Positions 50,960 to 60,114 of a DNA stretch of 64,000 nt are shown in pieces. The notes below the pieces were generated by a model, which was given only the letters and a program-made list of their open reading frames with translations, was not told the DNA's origin and searched no databases. Within the stretch, counting starts at the first letter, position 1. Each line of letters opens with the position of its first letter. Both the position numbers and the translations under genes were made by a program. The DNA comes from JAICKM01 sp038228295 (GTDB taxonomy: Bacteria > Chloroflexota > Chloroflexia > QHBQ01 > JAICKM01): assembly GCA_038228295.1 (NCBI GenBank), contig JBBRPH010000023.1, positions 1 through 64,000 on the forward strand, in the 5' to 3' direction.

Positions 50960-52013
50960 GGGTATCACCCTCCGCCGCGCCTACCCCGGCGCGCTCGGCA
51001 CCGCGCCACGCCCACAGCAGCACCGCGAGCACCGCCCCCACGCCCAGCACTTGCAGCGGCAGCGGCAGTGCGCCGTAAAAGGCCACGCCATAGGTCCAGT
51101 TATCGGTCGGCGTGCGGCCGGCGGGGATCAGCGGCGCGATCAGGTGCCAGGCCAGCACCAGTAGGGCGCCCCCCGTCACCGCGCCGGCCGCCGGCCAGGG
51201 CTGTGTGGTCAGCACCGGATGAGGCGGGTCAGCGGGCGGGGGCGGCGCCCGCCGCCGCGCGGCGGCGGCACGGCCCCACGGCACCAGCAGCAGCGCAATG
51301 GCCGGCGCGGCGGCGAAATATTGGCAATAGAAGACCAGCCAGGGCCGCGCGGTCGCGTTCAGCACGCCCAGCGCCACACCCCAGGCCAGCACCCCGCCCA
51401 GCGCCAGGCGCGGGCGACGGGTGACGGCCCGCACGGCGGCGTAGACCAGCGCGCCGCTGAGGAGCAACCAGCCGCCCGGCCAGGGCGCAGGCCAGACAGG
51501 ACTCGGTCCGGCGCGCGTGGTCAAGCGGAAAAAGACCACGCCCAGCTTACGCCGGTCGCCCGGCGGCTGAAACGTGGTGCTGGTCAACGTCAGGCGGGGA
51601 TTGATCGCTAGGAGCGCCGCGACGGGTAGGCGGTAGGTGACATCCGTGGCCCGGTCGGGTAGCGCTTGCACGCCCAGGCTGTGGCCGCCCGCCGCCGAGC
51701 CGAGCAGAGCCGGCGCCGCCGGCGCCGGGCGCGCGCCGGAGACGTGCAGCGTCACATCCAGGGGCGCGCCGAGGGCTTGCAGGTCGAGAGTGACCCGGCT
51801 ACCGCCCCAGCGAAACGGGCCTTGCGGGCTTTGCTCGGCGCTCAGGTTGAGGCCGGTCGCATTCGGCACATCGGCCGCGCTGCCCAGATCCTGGGTGAGA
51901 GTGGCGGGCGCTTGCTGGCCCAGCAGCAGCGGGATCGCCACCAAGGCCAGCGCGAGCAGCAGCCCGCGCGCCCAATCTGCCGGGCCGCCCCGCACTGCCC
52001 CGTCCGTTCGCAC
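50856..52013 (-). CDS. Membrane protein with extracytoplasmic beta-domain
   Basis: 385 residues from a GTG at 52013 (AAGGA nine bases upstream; a longer frame begins at 52076). After one membrane helix (GLLLALALVAIPLLLG) comes a ~140-residue outside domain, then about six helices. The C-terminal ~45 residues (ISTATIHGTPPLSACCVGRD...) lie entirely in the overlap with the next gene and look unlike protein, so the ancestral stop may have been lost by a frameshift. It is the first gene of the operon that ends at 45247. I do not recognise it. Confidence 0.55.
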   Translation of the reverse strand: MRTDGAVRGGPADWARGLLLALALVAIPLLLGQQAPATLTQDLGSAADVPNATGLNLSAEQSPQGPFRWGGSRVTLDLQALGAPLDVTLHVSGARPAPAAPALLGSAAGGHSLGVQALPDRATDVTYRLPVAALLAINPRLTLTSTTFQPPGDRRKLGVVFFRLTTRAGPSPVWPAPWPGGWLLLSGALVYAAVRAVTRRPRLALGGVLAWGVALGVLNATARPWLVFYCQYFAAAPAIALLLVPWGRAAAARRRAPPPPADPPHPVLTTQPWPAAGAVTGGALLVLAWHLIAPLIPAGRTPTDNWTYGVAFYGALPLPLQVLGVGAVLAVLLWAWRGAERAGVGAAEGDTRDAAISTATIHGTPPLSACCVGRDIVQFAAGTVC

Positions 52014-52066
52014 CCTGCGCTGTCCTTTCCGTATCCAGTGGCCGCCCGCTACAACTTGCGTGTAGC

Positions 52067-52095
52067 AGTATAGCAACCGCTATGGGATTAGACAA
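52067..52095 (-). promoter_or_regulatory. Sigma-70 promoter for the 45-52 kb membrane-protein operon
   Basis: Minus strand TTGTCT (52095-52090), exact 17-base spacer, TATACT (52072-52067). The -35 box lies within the 3' end of the decayed GATase gene. Confidence 0.7.
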
Positions 52096-52297
52096 GGCGG
52101 CGCGGATCACCGACGGCCCGCACATAAGCCGTAATCAGCGGGTGGGCGGTGCCGGAAAACGCCGAACGCTCCGGCTGGAATAACGGCGCCACCGCACAAC
52201 CCGCCGCCTGCCCAGCTAACGCCGACGCTTGCGGGATCGCCACATGAGCGATCACCGGCGGGTTATAGTCTCCGATCAACCCCACCCCTTGCGGCAT
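52088..52297 (-). pseudogene. Internally deleted remnant of a CTP-synthase-C-terminal-like GATase gene
   Basis: The 69-residue frame begins VGLIGDYNPPVIAHVAIPQASALAGQAAGCAVAP, the typical N-terminus of stand-alone proteins related to the CTP synthase glutaminase domain, and then jumps to LFQPERSAFSGTAHPLITAYVRAV, which matches their C-terminus (CTP synthase ends HPEF...PHPLFxxF). The middle ~150 residues with the catalytic Cys are gone. It looks like an in-frame deletion, so the product should be inactive. As I recall, some members of this family are annotated as selenoproteins. Confidence 0.55.
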
Positions 52298-52453
52298 ACG
52301 CCTGGTTCCCTTTCGCCGATATTATAGCACACGCCTCCCGTCTAACTCCCACCCCGCCCATGCTGCCGGGCGGCAGATCTGCGCCGCTGCCGGCAGCAGA
52401 GAGACTTTGTATGATACAATGAGTGGCGAATATCCCCAGTGGGGCCGACCGAA

Positions 52454-52459
52454 TATAAT
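52454..52459 (+). promoter_or_regulatory. -10 box upstream of the aminotransferase gene
   Basis: TATAAT seven bases before an in-frame ATG at 52467. The mRNA start would fall just before that ATG, and an AAAGGAG site for the second ATG (52485) lies within the first bases of the transcript. Confidence 0.5.
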
Positions 52460-52484
52460 TGTAGCAATGTCAAAGGAGACAGGC

Positions 52485-53819
52485 ATGGTATCTACGCTGA
52501 AACCGGCTGCCGCGATGGGGCAGCTCCCCGGTCCGAAAGCCGCCGCCGTCGTCGCGCGCGACGACCAGGTGATTTCCCCCTCCTACACCCGTAGCTATCC
52601 CTTCGTGATGGATCACGGCCTGGGCAGCGAAGTTTGGGATGTAGACGGACGGCGCTTTATTGACTTTACCGCCGGGGTGGCGGTGCTGGCCGCCGGCCAT
52701 TGTCACCCGGCTATCGTCGAAGCAATCACCAAGCAAGTGCAACGCTACGTCCACATGGCAGGCACCGACTTCTATCTGCCCGAAACGGTCGCCCTGGCCG
52801 AAACCCTCAATCGCTTAGCTCCCGGTGCGGAGCCGAAGCAGGTATTTTTCACCAACTCCGGCACCGAGTCCACCGAAGCGGCGATGAAGCTCTGCCACCA
52901 CCACACCGGGCGGCCCTGCTTCATCAGCTTCCTCGGCGCGTTCCACGGACGCACCTACGGCAGTATGTCGCTGGGTACTAGCAAGGCGCTACACCGCACG
53001 CACTACCAACCGCTACTGGCCGGCATTTACCATGCGCCCTACCCCAATCCCTACCGCCCGCCCTTTGAGGTACCCACCGAACGCTTGGGCCGCGCCTGCG
53101 TAGACTATATCGAGCATACGATGTTGACCCACTTGGTACGCCCCGAAGAAGTGGCCGGTATCGTGGTCGAGACGATCCAGGGCGAAGGCGGCTACATCAT
53201 CCCGCCCGCCGACTTCTACCCTGCTCTGCGTGCGCTCTGCACCAAGTACGACATCCCGCTGGTGATGGACGAAGTGCAGGCGGGCATGGGGCGCACCGGT
53301 AAGATGTTCGCGCTGCAACACTGGGCTGTGGAGCCGGATGTGATCATGCTGGCGAAAGGCATTGGCGGCGGCCTGCCGCTAGGCGCGATTATCGCCCGCA
53401 AGAGCATGATGACCTGGCCGTCCGGCGCGCACGCCAACACCTTCGGCGGCAATCCGGTGGCCTGTGCCGCCGCCCTCGCCACCATTGGGCTGCTGGAAAG
53501 CGAACTGATGGACAACGCTACCCAGGTCGGCAGCTATATTCTCGATCGGATGCAAGCGTGGCCCGACCGCTTTCCTTTTGTCGGCGATGTGCGCGGCCGC
53601 GGCCTGATGATCGGCTTCGATCTGGTGGAAGATCGCGCGCTGCGTACCCCCGCCCACGATCTGCGCGATCAGATCGTGGACGAAGCCTTCCAGCAGGGCT
53701 TGCTGCTGCTGGGCGCGGGTGCGGGCGCGATCCGCTTCTGCCCGCCGCTAGTGCTGACGCAAGCGCTAGCCGACGAAGCCTTGACCCTACTCGAAGGGAT
53801 CATGACGCGCCACAGCTAA
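52485..53819 (+). CDS. Class III aminotransferase (acetylornithine/4-aminobutyrate type)
   Basis: 444 residues from ATG 52485, chosen for AAAGGAG six bases upstream; an in-frame ATG at 52467 follows a -10 box and is an alternative. PLP-fold signatures are present: NSGTESTEAAMKLC with the phosphate loop, FHGRTYGSMSLG, VVETIQGEGGYIIPP, LVMDEVQAGMGRTG, and the Schiff-base lysine in MLAKGIGGGLPLGAI (about residue 289). THANTFGGNP-like HANTFGGNPVACAAAL supports the GABA/ornithine subgroup. It transfers an omega-amino group to 2-oxoglutarate; the exact donor is not determined. Confidence 0.92.
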   Translation: MVSTLKPAAAMGQLPGPKAAAVVARDDQVISPSYTRSYPFVMDHGLGSEVWDVDGRRFIDFTAGVAVLAAGHCHPAIVEAITKQVQRYVHMAGTDFYLPETVALAETLNRLAPGAEPKQVFFTNSGTESTEAAMKLCHHHTGRPCFISFLGAFHGRTYGSMSLGTSKALHRTHYQPLLAGIYHAPYPNPYRPPFEVPTERLGRACVDYIEHTMLTHLVRPEEVAGIVVETIQGEGGYIIPPADFYPALRALCTKYDIPLVMDEVQAGMGRTGKMFALQHWAVEPDVIMLAKGIGGGLPLGAIIARKSMMTWPSGAHANTFGGNPVACAAALATIGLLESELMDNATQVGSYILDRMQAWPDRFPFVGDVRGRGLMIGFDLVEDRALRTPAHDLRDQIVDEAFQQGLLLLGAGAGAIRFCPPLVLTQALADEALTLLEGIMTRHS

Positions 53820-53868
53820 CGGCACCCCAAACCCAGGGGCGGGAGGGGCGTGGTGGACGCACCACAAA

Positions 53869-53900
53869 ACAGAAGCCGCCTCAGTTGAGGCGGCTTCTGT
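53869..53900 (-). terminator. Terminator between convergent genes
   Basis: Perfect 15-bp stem ACAGAAGCCGCCTCA with its complement. On the minus strand it is followed by TTTTG, so it mainly ends the small membrane protein gene and may work in both directions. Confidence 0.75.
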
Positions 53901-53920
53901 GGCGTAAGAGCGATCAGGGC

Positions 53921-54157
53921 TTAGACGTTCATCCCTCGATCTAGCATATACTTGTAGCCGAAGTAGGCACCTACGACGAGGATGCCGACAATAATAGCCG
54001 CGACCAACGCCTGGACGAGGTTATTGACCAGGCCGGCATTAGTAAACGCATTAAGAACAGTCAGAATCGCCGCGACCACGGCAAAGGTCAGAGCCGGCAT
54101 CCACCAGGTCAAGCGGCGCAGGAAGAGCAGTTGCTGTTCTTTTTTGGTTTGATCCAT
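53921..54157 (-). CDS. Small membrane protein, two helices
   Basis: 78 residues: a charged N-terminus (MDQTKKEQQLLFLRR) and two hydrophobic helices (WWMPALTFAVVAAILTVL, LVQALVAAIIVGILVVGAYFG). AAAGGAG lies nine bases upstream of the ATG and a terminator follows, so it is an independent small gene. I do not recognise the family. Confidence 0.65.
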   Translation of the reverse strand: MDQTKKEQQLLFLRRLTWWMPALTFAVVAAILTVLNAFTNAGLVNNLVQALVAAIIVGILVVGAYFGYKYMLDRGMNV

Positions 54158-54323
54158 CAGTTCATCTCCTTTGGGATTCCCTGACTGAGCTGTCCAGGGT
54201 GAAGTTACAGTTTCCTAGCTCCACGAGGGGTACACCCACCCAGTCGGGGGATGATTGCCCTTATCCTAGCACCGTTCCCGCGCTCTGTCAATAGCCCATT
54301 CGGGTTCGGCCGGCGCTATATTG

Positions 54324-54899
54324 TCAATAGGGTCTCGGCGGGCGTGAATTGGGAGAAGCGCCGATTTCGCCGCCCGTGCGTTGCAGGGCCAGCCAGATCA
54401 TCAAGACCCAGCTATTCCGCAGTCCCGCAGTCAAACTCAGCAACTGGGCACCGGCTAACCCCACCTCCGCAGACGGCACAGCACGGAAAAAGCCGTAGGC
54501 CGTGACCAACAGCAGCAACGCCCCCAGGAACGGCAACCCGAAATGCCAGACCCAGTGGCCGCGATCAATCATCTCGCTGCGGTGGATCACGCGCATCCGC
54601 CAAAGCACTTGCCCGGCCAGCGCTGTATTCGACAGTCCCAATAAGGCCACGGCCCCGGCAAAAAGGGACGCACTTAGTCGTGGCATGAGGGTTAGGCAAG
54701 CCAACAACAACACCTGAAAATAGGCGACCAGGATCGGGGTGACAAACGTGCGCAGCGAAGCCCGGATCTGGACGACCGGAAGATTACTGCCGACAGAAAC
54801 CGCCACAAACAGCAATCCCATCAGGGTCGCTGCCGCCGTGCCGGTCAACAGATAGAAGTTTTGCCAGTCGGGTAACAGCAGCACAGTACGCACCTCCAT
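54324..54899 (-). CDS. Membrane protein, five helices
   Basis: 191 residues from ATG 54899 (MEVRTVLLLPDWQNFYLLTG). The frame upstream overlaps valS and reads like non-coding sequence, so it was excluded. About five membrane helices with a HRSEMIDRGHWVW loop. The C-terminus is Pro/Arg-rich. No family recognised. It lies just downstream of valS. Confidence 0.6.
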   Translation of the reverse strand: MEVRTVLLLPDWQNFYLLTGTAAATLMGLLFVAVSVGSNLPVVQIRASLRTFVTPILVAYFQVLLLACLTLMPRLSASLFAGAVALLGLSNTALAGQVLWRMRVIHRSEMIDRGHWVWHFGLPFLGALLLLVTAYGFFRAVPSAEVGLAGAQLLSLTAGLRNSWVLMIWLALQRTGGEIGASPNSRPPRPY

Positions 54900-55005
54900 T
54901 AGCGTGCATCCACCGGCGATCATAGTACGCGCCCGCTCTCTTCCATAGAAAAGCGGGCGCATATAAGCTGCCATGGGCAGAGCGAGATCAGACTGTAGGC
55001 GGCCT

Positions 55006-57918
55006 CTAGTCGAGTGACGCCAGACGCGCCTGCAAGGCCGCCAAGCGGTCACGGGCGGCGGCCAGCTTGGTATGTTGCGCCGCGACCACAGCGGGACGCG
55101 CTTTGCTCATAAACGCCTCGTTCGCCAGCATCGCCTCGACCCGCGCGATCTCGTCGCCGGCCTGCGTTGCTTCGCTTGCCAGACGATTACGCACGGCATC
55201 GCGGTCCACCAACGCACTCAGCGGCAGAGCCACCGCCACGTCTTCTACCACCAGGGTCGTCATGCCAGGAGCGCTGCCGGCGGCCGGCAGCGCTGCGGCG
55301 ATCTCCAAGCCACCCGGTTCCAGTCCGGCCAGCCGAGCCAGAATAGCGGTCTGCCCTTGCAACAGCGCCACCGACTCGCCCGCCGCTAGGTAGGCCGGGA
55401 TGCGCTTCCGGGCTAGGTCGGCCTTCTGGCCTTCCGGCGCATCCTTGATGGCCTCGGCGCGGGCGTTGCGGATCGCGGTGATAATCGCCATCAACAGGCC
55501 GAACTCGCGTTCAGCGGCGGCATCGTATGGGGCATCCACTGGGCGCGGCCAGGCCGCCACGCAGATACTTTGCGCGTTCGCAGGCAGATCCGCATCGGCG
55601 GGGCGGCCCAATAGGTTCTGCCACAACTCCTCTGTCACAAACGGCATGAACGGATGCAGCAGGCGCAGCCCGCGCTCCAGCGTCCAGCGCAACACGGCTA
55701 CCGTATCCGCCGTCGCCTGCGCGTCCGATCCGTTCAACGGCCCTTTGGCGCATTCCAGATACCAGTCGCAGAACTCGCCCCACATAAAGTCGTAGATCAG
55801 CCGTCCGGCCTCACCGAAGTTGTAGTCCTCCATCAGCCGCTGCACATCGCCCGCCAGCGCGTGCTGCCGGCTGATGATCCAGCGATCGGCCAGCGTCAGC
55901 CGCTCGGCCGGCGGTAAAGCCGGCGTGCGGCTCGCCTCGGCAGACACGCGGCGCGTTGCGGAACCGCTCTCGAACACGATAAAGCGCGTCGCGTTCCACA
56001 GCTTGTTGGCGAAACGTTGCATTCCTTCCAGGCGCGATTCGGAGAACTTCATGTCGTTGCCGGGCGTGGAGCCGGTCGCCAGGTTGAAGCGCAAAGCGTC
56101 GGTGCCGTAGCGGTCGGCGGCTTGCAACGGATTCACCGTGTTACCGAGCGATTTGCTCATCTTGCGCCCGGTCTCATCGCGCACGAGACCGTGTAGATAC
56201 ACGGTCGAGAACGGCACTTGGCCGGTATTTTCCAGGCCCTGCATCAGCATACGCGCCACCCAAAAGAACAGGATGTCGTAGCCGGTCTCCATCACCTGCG
56301 TCGGGTAGAAGTAGTCGAAGTCAGGCGTCTGATCGGGCCAGCCGAGCGTGGTGAACGGCCACAGCCCCGACGAGAACCAGGTGTCCAGCACATCCGGGTC
56401 TTGCCGGATCTCCGCCGTGCCACAGGTAGGGCAAGCAGTCACCGTCTCGGGTTCGTCCGCGCCGGCGAACTCGTGGCCGTTGGCACAGGTCCACACCGGG
56501 ATGCGGTGGCCCCACCACAACTGGCGGCTGATATTCCAGTCGCGGATGTTGCTCATCCAGTGCATATACACTTTGCTGAAGCGATCGGGCACAAAGCCTA
56601 CCCGCCCGTCCTGCGCGGCAGCGATGGCCGGGTCGGCCAGCGGTTGGATGCGCACAAACCACTGCTTGGAGATCAGCGGTTCCAGGATCGTGTTGCAACG
56701 TTCGCAGTGCGGCACCACATGGGTGTGCGGCTCGGTCTTGATCAACAGTCCCTGCGCCGCCAGCGCTTCCAGCACCGCCGCGCGCGCAGCGCTGGGCTTG
56801 AGGCCGGCATAAGTACCGGCATTGGCGTTCAGGGTTGAGTCGGTATTCATCAAGTTGATCGCGGGCAACCCATGCCGCCGGCCGATCTCAAAGTCAAGCG
56901 GGTCGTGGCCGGGTGTGATCTTTACCGCGCCGGTGCCGAAGCCCTGCTCAATCGCCGCATCCGCGATGATGGGAACGGTGCGCCCGGTGAGGGGTAACGT
57001 CGCCTGCTTGCCGATCATCCCCTGCCAGCGCGGATCATCAGGATGTACAGCCACCGCTGTATCACCCAGCATCGTCTCCGGGCGCGTCGTCGCCACCAGG
57101 ATGCTGCCGCTGCCGTCGGCCAGCGGATAACGCAGCGTCCAGAGCGAGCCGGGTGTTTCTTCGCTTTCCACTTCCAGATCGGACAGCGAGGTCATGCAGC
57201 GCGGGCACCAGTTGATAATCCGTTCGCCTTGATAGATCAGCCCTTTGTCGTACAGGTGCTTAAACACCGTACGCACGGCGCGGGCCGGCCCGGCATCCAT
57301 CGTGAAGCGCGCCCGCGACCAGTCGCATGATGCGCCCAAGCGGCGGAACTGATTGCTGATGATCGGGATGTATTTGCGCATCCAGGCCCAGGCGTGTTCC
57401 AGAAACTGCTCACGCCCAATGTCATGGCGGGTCAGATCGCTCCGGGCCAGTTCTTTCTCCACCACATATTGCCCAGCGATGCCTGCGTGGTCGAAGCCCG
57501 GCAAGAACAGCGCGCTGTAGCCCTGCATCCGCTTCCAGCGGATCATGATGTCCTCGATGGTCGTCGTCAGCGCGTGGCCCAGATGCAGTTCGCCGGTCAC
57601 ATTGGGGGGCGGCATGATAATCGTGAAGGCCGTCTTAGCCGGGTCGCGTTCCGGGCGAAAGTAGCCCTGCGCCTCCCACCAATCGTACCAGCGACTCTCC
57701 ACCTCGGCATGAGAATAGGCCTTCGCCATCTCGCCGCCCGGCGGCGGGGTGGCGGCCGGGGCGGCGGCTGGTTCTATCATCTCGGTCATTCCTATTGACT
57801 CCTCTTCATCCTGCTCGGCGATCTCATCCCATGTATACAGGCGCGCGGCTAGGCTACTGCGCAGCGTTGCGCCCCGTTGGGCCAACAGGGCTTGCATATC
57901 GAATCCATAGCGGTTCAT
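55006..57918 (-). CDS. valS: Valyl-tRNA synthetase
   Basis: 970 residues. HIGH is HLGH in PPPNVTGELHLGHAL (112-115), KMSKS is GRKMSKSLGN, the editing domain carries VATTRPETMLGDTAVAVHPDD, and a C-terminal coiled coil (about 905-970) is the valine-specific tRNA arm. It charges tRNA-Val. Two starts have good ribosome sites: ATG 57918 (AGGAG eight bases upstream) and ATG 57789 (GAGGAG nine bases upstream, MTEMIEPAAA); the ~60-residue acidic N-terminal extension is not part of the usual protein. It is preceded by a T-box riboswitch. Confidence 0.97.
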   Translation of the reverse strand: MNRYGFDMQALLAQRGATLRSSLAARLYTWDEIAEQDEEESIGMTEMIEPAAAPAATPPPGGEMAKAYSHAEVESRWYDWWEAQGYFRPERDPAKTAFTIIMPPPNVTGELHLGHALTTTIEDIMIRWKRMQGYSALFLPGFDHAGIAGQYVVEKELARSDLTRHDIGREQFLEHAWAWMRKYIPIISNQFRRLGASCDWSRARFTMDAGPARAVRTVFKHLYDKGLIYQGERIINWCPRCMTSLSDLEVESEETPGSLWTLRYPLADGSGSILVATTRPETMLGDTAVAVHPDDPRWQGMIGKQATLPLTGRTVPIIADAAIEQGFGTGAVKITPGHDPLDFEIGRRHGLPAINLMNTDSTLNANAGTYAGLKPSAARAAVLEALAAQGLLIKTEPHTHVVPHCERCNTILEPLISKQWFVRIQPLADPAIAAAQDGRVGFVPDRFSKVYMHWMSNIRDWNISRQLWWGHRIPVWTCANGHEFAGADEPETVTACPTCGTAEIRQDPDVLDTWFSSGLWPFTTLGWPDQTPDFDYFYPTQVMETGYDILFFWVARMLMQGLENTGQVPFSTVYLHGLVRDETGRKMSKSLGNTVNPLQAADRYGTDALRFNLATGSTPGNDMKFSESRLEGMQRFANKLWNATRFIVFESGSATRRVSAEASRTPALPPAERLTLADRWIISRQHALAGDVQRLMEDYNFGEAGRLIYDFMWGEFCDWYLECAKGPLNGSDAQATADTVAVLRWTLERGLRLLHPFMPFVTEELWQNLLGRPADADLPANAQSICVAAWPRPVDAPYDAAAEREFGLLMAIITAIRNARAEAIKDAPEGQKADLARKRIPAYLAAGESVALLQGQTAILARLAGLEPGGLEIAAALPAAGSAPGMTTLVVEDVAVALPLSALVDRDAVRNRLASEATQAGDEIARVEAMLANEAFMSKARPAVVAAQHTKLAAARDRLAALQARLASLD

Positions 57919-58073
57919 GGTCTGCTCTCCTTATAGATACACGAAACACGGTTTCACCCTTGTTTGCATACCCGCAGACCAGCGCGGGGGCCGACAACCA
58001 GCCCCCGCTCAACCCCTCAACAGCGCTCCGCTTCTTAGCCATCAGATGATCTCCAACCCTAAAAACAAGCAAC

Positions 58074-58352
58074 AAAAAACCCCTCGCCATATAAGGACGA
58101 GAGGGAACCGGCCCCTTCGTGGTACCACCTTACTTCCGCCGCCGCAGACTCCTGTCCACGTGCGGCGCTTCATATCCGCGCTAACGGGCGATCCCGGACC
58201 CACCTACGCACGCCCCCAGCGCTTCAGCGGATCAACTCCCAGGCGACGTTCGGGTGATGGATACCTGGGGGGCTTACAGCCGGCGGCCCCCGCTCTCTGG
58301 AAGGTGTCGAGCTACCCTACTCTTCCTGCTCAACGTATCTGTATGCGATTAT
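58074..58352 (-). ncRNA. T-box riboswitch upstream of valS
   Basis: On the minus strand the T-box sequence AAGGTGGTACCACG lies at 58131-58118, followed by the terminator (CCCTCTCG ... CGAGGGG then TTTTTT at 58079-58074). Stem I features are upstream: GAGCAGGAAGAGTAG, CACCTTCCAGAGAGCGGGGG and a GAACGTCGCC stretch in which GUC is the likely valine specifier. Uncharged tRNA-Val should stabilise antitermination. Confidence 0.85.
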
Positions 58353-58358
58353 GGCGTT

Positions 58359-58387
58359 ATTATACGCAGGATCGCCGGCACTGTCAA
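58359..58387 (-). promoter_or_regulatory. Consensus promoter for valS
   Basis: Minus strand TTGACA (58387-58382), exact 17-base spacer, TATAAT (58364-58359). Confidence 0.9.
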
Positions 58388-58458
58388 TCGGCCGTTAGGC
58401 GGATCGCCGTTCAGGGTGAGCAGCCCCTTGCGCACAGTGAAGGTAATGTCCGATCGGC

Positions 58459-58464
58459 TATAAT
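58459..58464 (+). promoter_or_regulatory. -10 box for a leaderless methyltransferase gene
   Basis: TATAAT, six bases, then the GTG at 58471; no ribosome site. Confidence 0.55.
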
Positions 58465-58470
58465 ACGCTC

Positions 58471-59637
58471 GTGAACACGACCACCGCGCACTTCCTCCTC
58501 AGCCCCGCCGGGCAGCATTGGCTGGCGGTAGCCCACGCGCTGCCGTCTGGTCCGGCGCACCAGATGGCAAATCTGGCGTACTTGCGCCGCGACCTGACCC
58601 TGGACCAGGCGGGCGCGGTGTGGGAGCAGGTAGAACTGCGCCGCCACGCGACGACCAAGTTCACACGCGCGGCGACTATGCTGTTCACTGCCGAGGCGTT
58701 GCAGCAGGCCAGCGGCGAACCCGTGGCCCGGCACAAGGCCGCCCGCTTCGCGGGACACGCCGTAGCCGATCTCACCTGCGGCATCGGAGGCGATACCCTG
58801 GCCCTGGCCGCCGTAGCTGCTCGTTGTGTGGCCGCCGACCGCGATCCGGCCCGCCTCCTGCTGGCGCGGCACAATTGCGCGGTCTATGAGGTTGCCGTCC
58901 AAGCTGTGCAGATGGATGCCATGATCCCCGCGCTGGGTGATCTGGCGGGCTGGGCCGTCTTTGCCGATCCGGGCCGCCGCACTGGCGGTAGCCGCCACTT
59001 CGACCCGGCCACCTACGCGCCACCGCTCGACGGTCTACACGCCCGCTATGCCGCAACCGATCTAGCGATCAAAGTCGCCCCCGGCATTGACTACAGCGTC
59101 TTACCGTGGGCCGATGAAGTGGAGATTGTCTCGTTGGGGAGCGACGTGAAGGAAGCCCTTCTGTGGACACGGGGGCTGGCGACCCCCGGCATCCGCCGCC
59201 GCGCCACTCTGCTGCCTGCCGGGAGCACACTGACGAATGCGGATGCACCGGATGCCTGCCCACTACTGCCCCCCGCCGCCTACCTCTACGAGCCGGACGG
59301 TGCGGTTATTCGGGCGGGCCTGGTGCGTCCGTTGGCTGTGCTATTGAACCTGAGCCAGATCGATCCACAGATCGCTTACCTGACCGGTCCCGCCGCCGTC
59401 ACGACTCCGTTTGCGCGTGGCTTCGCGGTGGATGAGGTGCATCCTTTCAACCTGAAGGCGCTTAACCGCCGCCTGCAAGAATTGGCGGTCGGCACGGTCG
59501 AACTCAAAAAGCGCGGCATCGCCCTCGAACCCGAAGCGCTACGCCCGCGCCTCAAGCTGCGCGGGCCCAATATTCGCACCATCATCTTCACCCGCATCGG
59601 CAGCGATCCCTGGATGCTAATCTGCCGCGCCGTCTAA
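58471..59637 (+). CDS. SAM-dependent methyltransferase with THUMP-like domain
   Basis: 388 residues from a GTG. AdoMet motif I is VADLTCGIGGDTLALA (about 98-113), followed by RCVAADRDPARLLLARHN, and a DPGRR motif (FADPGRRTGGSRHFDP) where rRNA/tRNA methylases have their catalytic loop. The C-terminus (RLQELAVGTVELKKRGIALEPEALRPRLKLRG) matches the THUMP-like domain found fused to these methylases. An RNA target is likely. Its divergent neighbour is valS with its T-box. Confidence 0.85.
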   Translation: MNTTTAHFLLSPAGQHWLAVAHALPSGPAHQMANLAYLRRDLTLDQAGAVWEQVELRRHATTKFTRAATMLFTAEALQQASGEPVARHKAARFAGHAVADLTCGIGGDTLALAAVAARCVAADRDPARLLLARHNCAVYEVAVQAVQMDAMIPALGDLAGWAVFADPGRRTGGSRHFDPATYAPPLDGLHARYAATDLAIKVAPGIDYSVLPWADEVEIVSLGSDVKEALLWTRGLATPGIRRRATLLPAGSTLTNADAPDACPLLPPAAYLYEPDGAVIRAGLVRPLAVLLNLSQIDPQIAYLTGPAAVTTPFARGFAVDEVHPFNLKALNRRLQELAVGTVELKKRGIALEPEALRPRLKLRGPNIRTIIFTRIGSDPWMLICRAV

Positions 59638-59653
59638 GGATAGGGTGCGGGAA

Positions 59654-59669
59654 TATTCCACATGGAATA
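59654..59669. promoter_or_regulatory. parS-like site 1
   Basis: TATTCCACATGGAATA. Compared with the common parS TGTTTCACGTGAAACA, 11 of 16 bases agree and all the differences are transitions, mostly placed symmetrically. Two further identical copies lie nearby. Confidence 0.7.
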
Positions 59670-59972
59670 ATTCTGCTGGGCTGCCCCGCTATGTCGGTGT
59701 TCATCAACCCTTTTATAACCATGTTTGGCAACCATTCATCCAAGTATGAGGTGAGATATGCAGTGGTGCGGCCGGGGCTGGTTGTAGGCGCGCACGCCAT
59801 GCGCTGTGCTTGTAGATCGGCATCTGCTCTGCTGATCCGACTGTAGATCCGAGAGTGGCACAAGCCGACCGGCCGGAATTAACGGATTGGGGGTAATCCG
59901 TCCGCTAATAAGCCCAGCGTATGGCGTGCGCTGTTACATCCCATACATCAGGATCCTCATTAGGTAAGTAGA

Positions 59973-59988
59973 TATTCCACATGGAATA
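59973..59988. promoter_or_regulatory. parS-like site 2
   Basis: TATTCCACATGGAATA, identical to site 1, 319 bases downstream of it. Confidence 0.7.
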
Positions 59989-60087
59989 TTACTGCGAGTC
60001 CATACAGCACTAATGAATCATAAGTGTGGAATAGAGAAGATTTTGCTGAAACAAAGTGGTTAAAGAGGATGTATCTATCATCACACA

Positions 60088-60114
60088 GATCATGTATAAT
60101 GGCTATACATGATC
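60088..60114. promoter_or_regulatory. 27-bp palindrome upstream of parA
   Basis: Perfect 11-bp arms GATCATGTATA / TATACATGATC around ATGGC. A possible operator for the HTH domain at the ParA N-terminus. Confidence 0.5.

Noticed and set aside
57854..58090. Leader peptide gene before valS
   Set aside because: The frame overlaps the T-box terminator and runs through non-coding leader; the T-box explains the region.
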